Both the position numbers and the translations under genes were made by a program. Positions 56,478 to 64,000 of a stretch of 64,000 nt of DNA are shown here, one piece after another. This stretch comes from Chromatiales bacterium (lineage in GTDB: Bacteria; Pseudomonadota; Gammaproteobacteria; UBA6429). Under the pieces are notes generated by a model. It was not told the origin of the DNA. It saw only the letters and a list, made by a program, of their open reading frames with translations, and ran no database searches. Each line of letters starts with the position of its first letter. Within the stretch, counting starts at the first letter, position 1. The stretch is from the NCBI GenBank assembly GCA_027076405.1, contig JALTJN010000421.1:1-64000 (forward strand), written 5' to 3'.

Positions 56478-57236
56478 ATGGCAAAAATTTCAGCATGTAT
56501 TATTTCTTACAATGAAGAGAAAAAAATAGAAGGATGCTTAAAAAGTCTGCAAGGTATTGTTGATGAGATTATTGTTGTCGATTCTTTAAGTACAGATCGT
56601 ACTCTTGAAATAACCAAAAAATATACAGATAAAATTTATAATCAAAAATTTCTGGGGCACATTGAACAAAAAAACCTGGCAATTACAAAAGCCAGCCATG
56701 ACTGGGTTTTAAGTCTCGATTGCGATGAACAAGTGAGTGAAGAGTTAAAAAAATCCATCCTGAATGTTAAAAATAATCTTGAACAGGCCGATGCTTATAA
56801 ATTTGCCCGACGTACGTTTTATGTTTATCGATGGTTAAATCATTGCTGGTATCCTGATTTTAAAATTCGTTTATTTAATAAAAATACTGCGCACTGGGCC
56901 GGTACAAACCCCCATGATCATATTGAATTATCAGGAAATAATATTGTTACTTTAAAAGGTGACTTGCTCCATTATTCTTTTGATAGCATCTCCGAGCATA
57001 TTCAAACGATGGATTCCTTTACTGAAATCGGAGCGAATGAAATTATACGAAAAAATAAAAAAGTAAATATGTTAAGTCCATGGACTCATGGATTATGGAC
57101 TTTTTTAAAGTTATATATTTTTAAACGTGGTTTTATGGATGGCTATGCAGGCCTGGTTGTTGCAGTATTATCGGGTATGCATGCTTTTGTGAAATACAAT
57201 AAAGTATTATTTAAACGCTGGAAGGGTGCTAATTAA
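56478..57236 (+). CDS. GT2 glycosyltransferase, WaaE/KdtX-like LPS core transferase
   Basis: A 252-residue GT2 enzyme with MAKISACIISYNEEKKIEGC at its start, a VVDSLSTDRTLEI nucleotide-sugar region and a SLDCDEQ metal-binding motif (DxD-like). Length and the FKIRLFNKNTAHWAGTNPHD region match the WaaE/KdtX family, which adds a beta-1,4-glucose to LPS heptose I. It follows waaF by 11 bp with GAAGAGAAA as ribosome site. It is convergent with the GT9 gene, with no gap. Confidence 0.88.
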   Translation: MAKISACIISYNEEKKIEGCLKSLQGIVDEIIVVDSLSTDRTLEITKKYTDKIYNQKFLGHIEQKNLAITKASHDWVLSLDCDEQVSEELKKSILNVKNNLEQADAYKFARRTFYVYRWLNHCWYPDFKIRLFNKNTAHWAGTNPHDHIELSGNNIVTLKGDLLHYSFDSISEHIQTMDSFTEIGANEIIRKNKKVNMLSPWTHGLWTFLKLYIFKRGFMDGYAGLVVAVLSGMHAFVKYNKVLFKRWKGAN

Positions 57237-58271
57237 CTATTCAAAATAGGTTGAACGGATTATTTTTGCTGCTTCAATAACATCAATGGATTGTAAATCA
57301 GATTCCCCGGCTGTTTCAGGTGGCGCAAAAGCAAGTCGTCTATTTACAGAATTCAAAGTTTGCCATCTTAAAGCCGTTGCGGAACGACGGCGTTGATAAA
57401 AAGCTGCCGTTGGTCTATCCAGCGCCCCTGCAATATGTAATGGACCGGTAGAAGCGCTAATGAAGAGTTCACAACACTGAATTAATTTTGCAAAGTTAAC
57501 CAGCCCCTCTGTGGAATGATAAATAAGATGTGAAGTATCTTTTATTAATACTGACAGTTCTTTTGCGTAGTCAAGCTCGTCTGGCCCGGCGGTGATTACA
57601 AAAGTGTGATCTTCAGTGAGAGTAAGATTTTTTATTAAATCAGCATACTGTGTGATATTTAAGTTTGTTGCTGAGCCACCAGTACCGGGATGAATGAAAA
57701 TTAACTTTGTATTGAAATTAATGTGATATTTTTTACAAAAATTTGTTCGGATTGTTTTTATTTCATTTTCTTCAAAGTGTAAAAAATGCGGTTTTGGTTT
57801 TTCTTTAACAGGAACACCAATATCAGATAAATATTTTATAGCAAGATCAAGATTATACTCATATTCCGGTTTTAAAGATTTAGACCGTCTTTGTACTAAT
57901 TTATGATTATAAAAAATTTGTGCCAGTTTAGTTGCAGGTGCCAAGCGATATTTAGTACCTGAAAAAAATGAAAATATTCCAATTCGTGTGGTTGAATATA
58001 ATGTAATAATCGCATCGTATTTTTCAGCACGAATAGTCTGTAAAATATTTAATTGCTTTGATAATTCAGCCGAATTGCCAGGCTCAATAATTACTCGATC
58101 AATAAAATGACAATATTCAGCAATCTCAGCAGTATAAGCCGGAACAAAAGCATGAAGCTCGGCAGCAGGACAATATTGTTTGATAAGTGAAAAAACCGGG
58201 AGGCTTAAGATAAAATCACCCAGCTTATCATTTCTAATTATTAGTATTTTTTTAATTTTATACGATTTCAC
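57237..58271 (-). CDS. GT9 heptosyltransferase-family protein
   Basis: A 344-residue GT9 glycosyltransferase (KILIIRNDKLGDFILSLPVF at the start, FIHPGTGGSATNLNITQYA, and SASTGPLHIAGALDRPTAAF). It differs from waaF and has no HldE-linked context of its own, so it may add a heptose or another sugar to the outer core. It is the last gene of a minus-strand run that begins at 61241. The acceptor is unknown. Confidence 0.87.
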   Translation of the reverse strand: MKSYKIKKILIIRNDKLGDFILSLPVFSLIKQYCPAAELHAFVPAYTAEIAEYCHFIDRVIIEPGNSAELSKQLNILQTIRAEKYDAIITLYSTTRIGIFSFFSGTKYRLAPATKLAQIFYNHKLVQRRSKSLKPEYEYNLDLAIKYLSDIGVPVKEKPKPHFLHFEENEIKTIRTNFCKKYHINFNTKLIFIHPGTGGSATNLNITQYADLIKNLTLTEDHTFVITAGPDELDYAKELSVLIKDTSHLIYHSTEGLVNFAKLIQCCELFISASTGPLHIAGALDRPTAAFYQRRRSATALRWQTLNSVNRRLAFAPPETAGESDLQSIDVIEAAKIIRSTYFE

Positions 58272-58293
58272 TTCTATGAGGTATTAAATATAA

Positions 58294-59034
58294 TTAAGTA
58301 TCTTTTGAAGCGAATATCCAATCATCACTCCAATTGATCCCATAATTGAAAATTTTAATTTTATAGCCATTTTTTTCTAAGATAGCTATAACGCGATCTT
58401 TAGTCCGGTAAAATTCACCTTCATTATTATTTGCTCGGAAATCATGACAGGATATAACAAATCTTTTAATTATAGAAAAATCAGTAATAGACTCAAGAAA
58501 TGGTTTCTCTCCTCCTTCAATATTCATTTTCAATAGATCAATGTTATTTATATTGTAACGTTGTAAAAAATCATCCCATTTAATAGTTGGTATTTCTATG
58601 TACCCTTCAGGTATTGAACCAACAGAAGCATAGGAATACTGACTAATAAACTTTATGTCTTTTTGTGGTGAAATAACAAAAGGTGAAACTATACTTTCGG
58701 AATTTAGCCCTCTAAAGGTATTTGAAATACATTCATAAATAACTGGTTGAGCTTCCACGGCTAAATATTTAACATCCGGCGATAAATTGTTTAAATATAC
58801 AGCTTCTTCACCATAACCTGCACCAAGATCTACAACTTGCTCATTATTTTTTGGTAAGTAATAATGAAAAAATATTTTTTCACATAGCCATTTATTTTCT
58901 TTTTCAGGTAAAAAGTGGCGTGGATACCTTATAAATATTTTTTTTCCAAAACGTTCGTAATTAAAAAAGCCAGTTTGCTTGTCGAAGCGTACTTTAGTTA
59001 TCCAATTATAGCGTTTTTTTATACTTTTAAGCAT
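58294..59034 (-). CDS. FkbM-family methyltransferase
   Basis: A protein of about 246 residues with the SAM-binding motif QVVDLGAGYGEEAVYL, a VEAQPVIYECISNTF segment and the DLLKMNIEGGEKPFLES motif of FkbM-type O-methyltransferases. I start it at ATG 59034; a TTG six bases upstream is also in frame. Placed among glycosyltransferases, it probably methylates a sugar of the surface polysaccharide. Confidence 0.85.
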   Translation of the reverse strand: MLKSIKKRYNWITKVRFDKQTGFFNYERFGKKIFIRYPRHFLPEKENKWLCEKIFFHYYLPKNNEQVVDLGAGYGEEAVYLNNLSPDVKYLAVEAQPVIYECISNTFRGLNSESIVSPFVISPQKDIKFISQYSYASVGSIPEGYIEIPTIKWDDFLQRYNINNIDLLKMNIEGGEKPFLESITDFSIIKRFVISCHDFRANNNEGEFYRTKDRVIAILEKNGYKIKIFNYGINWSDDWIFASKDT

Positions 59035-59072
59035 TATCAATGTTTCTACTAGAGTTTTTGAGAATGTAAATA

Positions 59073-60173
59073 TTACCTTAAAATATCAAGGAAATCTTTT
59101 AATTCTCTTGTTTTAGAAAATAATTTTTTAGTTAGAATTATGTTTTCAGTAATAGGCATAGAATTATTTTCAATATAATCTACAGAAGATGATAGTTCAT
59201 TCTTTAAGGACTGTAAGTTTCTATCATCAGCCATTTTAAATTTAAATCCAAGTGTTGATAACTCTGGAAATGACGTATTGCGGTAAGATATACATACGAG
59301 TCCATAGCTTAGTGCTTCAATAAATGAATTACTCAAACCTTCACCTTTACTGGGAAATATAAATATGTCAGATTTCCGGTAAAACTGAGAAACATCAGAA
59401 CTAAATCCTTCGAGCACTATTGACTGTTTGTATGGTATTTCATCTAAATATGACAAGAACTCATCTTTATATCCAGGATCAATATCGCCAACTAAATGAA
59501 GTGAAAAGTCTTTTTTTATATCATATAAAATACGACATGCTTCTATTGCATCTATTTGACCTTTACCATCCGTTATTCTTGCGATATGCAGTAATGAAAT
59601 AGAACGAGTTATATGGGGTTTTGATGGTCTAATGTTATCGGGAATATTACGCAGGGATGAGTAAATAATTTCTAATTTAGTATTAGGACCAAAAGGGATG
59701 ATTTCTCTAACATTTTTAGCTAAATGCTCACATATTGCAATATGATAGTTCACTTTTTTATATAGAAATCGGTGTAATAGATCTTTTTTTGAACGGGATT
59801 TAGTGGTCCCATGACGAATTATTAAATTTATATCAAAACCGATAAATGAGAAATATAAAGATTTTAGTTCAGATGCTCCAAAGTAAATAATATTTGCAAT
59901 GTTATTATTTTTAATAATTTTTCTTACACCAAAAACTATAGATAAACTTAAATTTTTTGTAAACTTTATCGATTCCATTTGGATATTATATTTTTCTGCC
60001 TCAGCTTTATATTGAAGTTCAAGTGCTGAGCTTTTTTTAACGATGAGAACGATATTAGTATTATTAGATAGTAATTTTGCAATACGGAAAGCATCCATTT
60101 CCATTCCGCCATGCGTAGGGGATAAGCAAATAATAGCTGTGCTTTTTATTTTTAATAGAGTTTTATTTTTCAT
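59073..60173 (-). CDS. GT4 glycosyltransferase
   Basis: A 366-residue GT-B glycosyltransferase of family 4. The N-terminal part contains SPTHGGMEMDAFRIAKLLSN and the C-terminal donor site contains FIFPSKGEGLSNSFIEALSY (E-x7-E type). It starts 2 bp before a CTTAA pentamer repeat array that separates it from the upstream gene. Sugar and linkage are unknown. It is part of the polysaccharide cluster. Confidence 0.88.
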   Translation of the reverse strand: MKNKTLLKIKSTAIICLSPTHGGMEMDAFRIAKLLSNNTNIVLIVKKSSALELQYKAEAEKYNIQMESIKFTKNLSLSIVFGVRKIIKNNNIANIIYFGASELKSLYFSFIGFDINLIIRHGTTKSRSKKDLLHRFLYKKVNYHIAICEHLAKNVREIIPFGPNTKLEIIYSSLRNIPDNIRPSKPHITRSISLLHIARITDGKGQIDAIEACRILYDIKKDFSLHLVGDIDPGYKDEFLSYLDEIPYKQSIVLEGFSSDVSQFYRKSDIFIFPSKGEGLSNSFIEALSYGLVCISYRNTSFPELSTLGFKFKMADDRNLQSLKNELSSSVDYIENNSMPITENIILTKKLFSKTRELKDFLDILR

Positions 60174-60174
60174 A

Positions 60175-60199
60175 CTTAACTTAACTTAACTTAACTTAA
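60175..60199. repeat. Pentanucleotide microsatellite (CTTAA x5)
   Basis: Five perfect copies of CTTAA. On the coding (minus) strand the TTAAG array holds the stop codon of the gene at 60186-61241 and ends one base before the next ATG, so repeat number sets the intergenic distance and ribosome-site context. Confidence 0.85.
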
Positions 60200-61241
60200 G
60201 CACTTTCTTCCATTTAATAATTACATGTGAAATGGAAAATCTTTCATCACAGGTTACTTCTGGGCGACCATGTTTTTTCCACTTTAACATTTTATTGATG
60301 ACTTCTTGAGGATCACGAGCATCAACGATTTGATCTTTGTTTTTCATTACCTCACCAGCTGAACCAATATTATGAGTAAGTACAGGTGTACCAGCACAGT
60401 TTGCTTCAATATATACTAATCCAAAAGTTTCTGCGAATACCGCTTGAGGATAAAAGACACAAAAAGATTCCTGTAAATGTTTTATAATTTCTGATTTTGA
60501 TATTCTTCCTAGAAGTACGACAGAATCAGAATGTACTAATTCTTTATCCAGATTATAGGCATCAATGCTTTCTTCAACGGCAGTAATATATAGTTTATAT
60601 TCGGGTGCCTTTTTTAGTAATGCTGAAAAATTTTCCAGGGATTGTTTCAGACCTTTATAAGGAGAACTGAAGAATAAAAGTTTATTAGGATCTACATTAT
60701 ACGATTTTTGAGAAAAATCTTGTTCAATTGTATTGTATACATAAGTTACAGGTATTTTTTTAAATTTTAACGTGAGTAATCGAAATATCCAGGACACTGC
60801 ACCATTTAAAACTTTATTGATATGCTTCTCATGACTTTTGGATACACAAATTATTTTTGCGTTAGTTTTAACCATCCAATGGCGTCTACCAAGCACTTCA
60901 TATTTTGAGAAATTATGTACCCAAACAAACATCTGGGCATTTGGATAGATTAAGCTATAGTCTTTTAATAGCTTGTATTTTCGTATAATAATAATTCTAT
61001 CTGGTATAAATTCATTTTGATTTAAACTTTCATCATAATGTATAAATGTTACATTATTTTCAACATATCGTTTTGTACGATTAATTTGCGATAGATAAAC
61101 GTTATGTTCTAGAGCTAATTCTTTTGCTAGCCTTAAGACTGTAGATTCAGTGCCACCCAATGGATTATTTTCCATATATTTAAAATCATAATTTTCTGAT
61201 GAGGTTATATCTACAATCAGGATATTCATAGGATATTCCAT
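60186..61241 (-). CDS. GT4 glycosyltransferase
   Basis: A 351-residue GT-B glycosyltransferase. It has NPLGGTESTVLRLAKELALE (N-terminal acceptor-side glycine motif), FFSSPYKGLKQSLENFSALL and AVFAETFGLVYIEANCAGTP (donor-side motif). The start could be ATG 61241 or 61229 (MNILIVDI); neither has a strong ribosome site. Its C-terminal codons lie inside the CTTAA repeat. Acceptor unknown. Confidence 0.86.
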   Translation of the reverse strand: MEYPMNILIVDITSSENYDFKYMENNPLGGTESTVLRLAKELALEHNVYLSQINRTKRYVENNVTFIHYDESLNQNEFIPDRIIIIRKYKLLKDYSLIYPNAQMFVWVHNFSKYEVLGRRHWMVKTNAKIICVSKSHEKHINKVLNGAVSWIFRLLTLKFKKIPVTYVYNTIEQDFSQKSYNVDPNKLLFFSSPYKGLKQSLENFSALLKKAPEYKLYITAVEESIDAYNLDKELVHSDSVVLLGRISKSEIIKHLQESFCVFYPQAVFAETFGLVYIEANCAGTPVLTHNIGSAGEVMKNKDQIVDARDPQEVINKMLKWKKHGRPEVTCDERFSISHVIIKWKKVLKLS

Positions 61242-61335
61242 TATTAAAATTTACTTAGGTACCATATTAAAGGTATCATTGTACTGATTTTTACTCTCAA
61301 ATAGAAATATTTTCCAGCATATAAAACGGAGAAGC

Positions 61336-62433
61336 ATGAATATTCTAGAAGTTTGTATGTCTCGCGGTTTTGGTGGGCTTGAGTTATATATTTTAAAAGT
61401 GGCAAAATTTTTAAATGATAATAATTTTAATTATGATGTCCTCGCCCGAAAAAACTCATTTATGGCTAATAGGTTAAATGATAATAATATTTCCAGTAAA
61501 ACTTTTTCATCTGTTTTTCATTTATTTCCCTTGTTTTCAGCTTTAAAATTAGCGATATATATTCGTTCTAATAAAATTGATATTTTACATGTGCATTGGG
61601 GTAAAGATCTCTTATTTGTTGTTTTAGCTAAAGTATTTAGCGGTAGAAAGGTTAAATTGATTTACACAAGGCATATGGCTTTAACGCGTAAAAAGGATGA
61701 TTTTTACCACCGTTTTTTATATAGAAATATTGATGCTTACTTAACGATTACTCAGGAACTGAGTACGGTTGCTGAAAATTATCTTCCCTTAAATAATAAT
61801 AAGATTCACCTTGTATATCATGGGGTTCCGGCAGCAAAAAATAATAAAGATCTTTGCCAGTCCTACCTTAAAGATTCTGGTTTAGATGAAAATGCATTTC
61901 GGTTGGTCATTTTTGGTCGGATTGAAAAAGGGAAAGGCCAACATTTAGTGATTGAGGCGGTTAAAGAATTAAATAATCAAGGTCATAATGTTCAGCTTGC
62001 TATTATTGGACATGTTATGGATAAGGAGTATTTTAGTACTCTGCAAACTGAAATAAAATTGAATAGCCTTGAACATAATATTTTTTACCTTGGCTTTCAT
62101 AATGATCCTACAAGTATTATGGCCTGTTTTGATGCGGTAATTTTAGCAACAAAATGTGAAACATTTGGTTTAGTGCTACCTGAAGCCATGCGAGCAGGTG
62201 TTGCTGTTATCGGTTCAAACTGCGGTGGTGTTCCCGAAATAATTAAACATGAAGAAACCGGTTTATTATTTGAAACTGAGAATGTTGATGATTTAGTTAC
62301 TCAGCTATTAAAAATAGTGAGTAATCAGGTTTTTTGTGAAAAGTTAGCAAAAGCCGGGAAAGAAGAGGCTGATGAACGTTTCTCTGAGGAGAAACATTTT
62401 AACCGATTAATAGAGGTTTTTGAATCAGCCTAA
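61336..62433 (+). CDS. GT4 glycosyltransferase
   Basis: A 365-residue family 4 glycosyltransferase with MSRGFGGLELYILKVAKFL at the start, VIFGRIEKGKGQHLVIEAVK and LATKCETFGLVLPEAMRAGV (E-x7-E) in the donor domain. It is similar in plan to the other GT4 genes but transcribed alone on the plus strand with a CGGAGAAG ribosome site. It is probably part of outer core or O-chain synthesis. Confidence 0.9.
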   Translation: MNILEVCMSRGFGGLELYILKVAKFLNDNNFNYDVLARKNSFMANRLNDNNISSKTFSSVFHLFPLFSALKLAIYIRSNKIDILHVHWGKDLLFVVLAKVFSGRKVKLIYTRHMALTRKKDDFYHRFLYRNIDAYLTITQELSTVAENYLPLNNNKIHLVYHGVPAAKNNKDLCQSYLKDSGLDENAFRLVIFGRIEKGKGQHLVIEAVKELNNQGHNVQLAIIGHVMDKEYFSTLQTEIKLNSLEHNIFYLGFHNDPTSIMACFDAVILATKCETFGLVLPEAMRAGVAVIGSNCGGVPEIIKHEETGLLFETENVDDLVTQLLKIVSNQVFCEKLAKAGKEEADERFSEEKHFNRLIEVFESA

Positions 62434-62445
62434 CAGTTAAGAGTA

Positions 62446-63405
62446 TTAAGCTCGACCCTCTTTAATCAAATTATCAAAGTATTTAATTGTTTTCACCAAC
62501 CCTTCTTCAAGTTTGATTTGAGGTTCCCATTTTAGCTCTTTTTTGGCTAATGTAATATCGGGCTGTCGTTGCTTTGGGTCATCTTGTGGTAAAGGTTTTA
62601 AAGTTAATTTAGATTTTGAATTTGTTAGCTCAATAATTTTTTCTGCTAGTTCTTTTATAGTGAACTCTACCGGATTACCTAAATTAACCGGTCCGGTAAA
62701 TTCATCAGAAGCCATTAATCGAATAAAACCATCGATTAATTCATCAACATAGCAAAAAGAACGACTCTGTGAGCCATCACCATAAATAGTAATGTCTTCG
62801 TCTTTAAGAGCCTGAACAATAAAATTTGAGACAACGCGTCCATCGCTTGGATGCATATTAGGGCCATACGTATTGAATATTCTGGCAACTTTAATTTTTA
62901 AATTGTGTTCACGATAATAATCAAAGAATAATGTTTCCGCGCAACGTTTTCCTTCATCGTAACAGGAGCGAATACCAATTGGATTTACATTGCCCCAGTA
63001 GTCCTCTGTTTGTGGATGAACATGCGGGTCGCCATACACTTCACTGGTTGATGCTTGCATAATTTTAGCGTTATTCCGCTTTGCGAGTCCCAGCATATTA
63101 ATTGCACCCAATACGTTGGTCTTATTCGTGTGGATAGGGTTATGCTGGTAATGTGGGGGAGAAGCCGGACATGCAAGATTATAAATTTCATCTACTTCAA
63201 TATGTACTGGAAACTCAATATCGTGTCGTATAATTTCAAAATAAGGGTCGCTTATCATGTGGGCAACGTTTTCTTTTGTTCCTGTGAAAAAATTATCAAG
63301 GCATATTATTTCGTTACCTTCTTTTAATAATCTTTCGCAAAGGTGAGAGCCTAAAAATCCTGCTCCACCCGTTATAAGAATACGCTTACGATGATAATTA
63401 TCCAT
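62446..63405 (-). CDS. UDP-glucuronate decarboxylase (UDP-xylose synthase)
   Basis: About 319 residues of an extended short-chain dehydrogenase. The NAD motif [15 protein letters not shown], the [19 protein letters not shown] segment typical of UXS enzymes, [11 protein letters not shown] and [20 protein letters not shown] (active-site Tyr and Lys) are all visible. It converts UDP-glucuronate from Ugd into UDP-xylose. I use the ATG at 63405, which overlaps the ugd stop by 8 bp; an earlier ATG (63423) is open. The coupling to ugd supports the pathway. Confidence 0.93.
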   Translation of the reverse strand: MDNYHRKRILITGGAGFLGSHLCERLLKEGNEIICLDNFFTGTKENVAHMISDPYFEIIRHDIEFPVHIEVDEIYNLACPASPPHYQHNPIHTNKTNVLGAINMLGLAKRNNAKIMQASTSEVYGDPHVHPQTEDYWGNVNPIGIRSCYDEGKRCAETLFFDYYREHNLKIKVARIFNTYGPNMHPSDGRVVSNFIVQALKDEDITIYGDGSQSRSFCYVDELIDGFIRLMASDEFTGPVNLGNPVEFTIKELAEKIIELTNSKSKLTLKPLPQDDPKQRQPDITLAKKELKWEPQIKLEEGLVKTIKYFDNLIKEGRA

Positions 63406-64000
63406 TTGCTGCATCTCGTCCAATTGTTAAGTAACTGAAACCTAATTTATGCATGAGTTTGGGTTCATATTGGTTTCGGCCATCAAAAATAACATGAGAT
63501 TTCATTAGCTCTTTCATCTTTTCAAAATCCGGGTTATTAAATGGTTTCCATTCGGTTACCAGGATAAGTGCATCGACATCGGGTAATACATCATACTGAT
63601 GTTCGACTAATTTTAAATGGCCATGTTTAAACCAGTCCGCAGGTAATTCAGCTTGTGCAATTTCGCTAGCCACGGGATCATAAGCTATGACTTTAGCACC
63701 GGCAGGAATAAGCTCATGCAATATTACTTTTGAAGGTGCTTCACGCATATCATCGGTGCCCGGCTTAAAGGCCAGGCCCCATAAGGCAAATGTCATACCG
63801 CTAAGATCTTTTCCGTAGCGTTCGACGATTTTTTCAAATAAGCGATATTTTTGCTGGTTGTTACGTTGTTCGACCGCTTTTAAAATCATTGCATCATAAT
63901 CAACCGAGTTTGCAGTACGTATCAGTGCCTGAACATCTTTGGGGAAACAGGAGCCACCATAACCGCAGCCCGGGTAGATAAATGAAAAGCCAATTCGACT
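63398..64000 (-). CDS. ugd: UDP-glucose 6-dehydrogenase, C-terminal part (runs off window)
   Basis: The frame is open from the window edge. It includes the catalytic cysteine motif [16 protein letters not shown] (near 63970), [20 protein letters not shown] and a [11 protein letters not shown] end region, all typical of the UDP-glucose dehydrogenase C-terminal half. The enzyme makes UDP-glucuronate, the substrate of the overlapping UXS gene. About 200 codons are visible; the N-terminal NAD domain lies outside the window. Confidence 0.95.
   Translation of the reverse strand, partial: SRIGFSFIYPGCGYGGSCFPKDVQALIRTANSVDYDAMILKAVEQRNNQQKYRLFEKIVERYGKDLSGMTFALWGLAFKPGTDDMREAPSKVILHELIPAGAKVIAYDPVASEIAQAELPADWFKHGHLKLVEHQYDVLPDVDALILVTEWKPFNNPDFEKMKELMKSHVIFDGRNQYEPKLMHKLGFSYLTIGRDAANG

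Noticed and set aside
60175..60199. Phase-variable switching of the upstream glycosyltransferase by the CTTAA repeat
   Set aside because: TTAAG repeats contain TAA in all three frames and lie at the extreme C-terminus, so changes would not alter the protein meaningfully.

Overview
The window comes from a Gram-negative gammaproteobacterium. It carries cutA, fxsA, groESL, glnE, ilvE and a heptose/LPS-core block (hldE, waaF, waaE-like), and a heat-shock promoter of the sigma-32 type combined with a CIRCE operator. The unusual soxCD pair points to sulfur metabolism. A Thiotrichales/Methylophaga-like host would fit, but I do not claim a genus. The main discovery is a complete 37,038-bp Tn7-like transposon at 5738-42775. 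It has 15-bp perfect terminal inverted repeats (TGTCGACTGCCAATA), further TnsB-type repeats inside both ends, and a perfect 5-bp target duplication (AATAA at 5733-5737 and 42776-42780). It sits exactly at the soxD stop codon and 32 bp upstream of the sigma-32 -35 box of groESL. It therefore splits an older chromosomal order (cutA, fxsA, chemoreceptor, MBL, soxC, soxD, groES, groEL). LAYOUT. 1-5737: chromosome, with cutA (partial, minus), fxsA, a CZB-domain chemoreceptor, a secreted metallo-beta-lactamase-fold hydrolase, soxC and soxD. 5738-21911: left transposon arm. It holds a giant secreted YD-repeat/Rhs-type polymorphic toxin (broken once by a frameshift near 6855), then an array of silent Rhs tip cassettes, each followed by a small membrane protein that is probably its immunity protein. 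Several small hypothetical genes and a frameshifted DUF6998 gene follow. 21920-28757: transposition module on the minus strand, tnsA-tnsB-tnsC-tniQ1-tniQ2, ending in a translationally coupled pair (degenerate HAD-like protein plus Phd/YefM-like protein). 28813-30175: divergent HTH regulators and a membrane protein. 30244-34239: a type II-short CBASS antiphage operon (DUF2188 protein, CapV patatin phospholipase, CD-NTase, E2-only Cap2), with divergently transcribed regulators CapH and CapP. The CD-NTase has an internal deletion and is probably inactive. 34420-40901: a probable restriction-like defence pair, a PLD/SNF2-type helicase and a nuclease-methyltransferase. 40902-42775: small ORFs, an IS3-type remnant, a second copy of a covarying hairpin, and the right transposon end. 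42776-64000: chromosome, with groESL, two small membrane proteins, a FixL-like heme-PAS hybrid kinase, glnE, ilvE, a zf-CHCC protein, hldE, an FAD oxidoreductase, an aldo/keto reductase, waaF, a waaE-like glycosyltransferase, a surface-polysaccharide glycosyltransferase cluster, a UDP-xylose synthase and ugd (partial). HOW IT FITS. The transposon carries inter-bacterial warfare (Rhs and tip array) and antiphage defence (CBASS and methylase/helicase). Two TniQ proteins are present for target choice, and I see no CRISPR array or cas gene. The host region after groESL makes ADP-heptose, LPS inner core and an outer polysaccharide. Several frame disruptions (rhs, DUF6998, tnsA, CD-NTase) may be real decay or, where homopolymers are involved, sequencing error.
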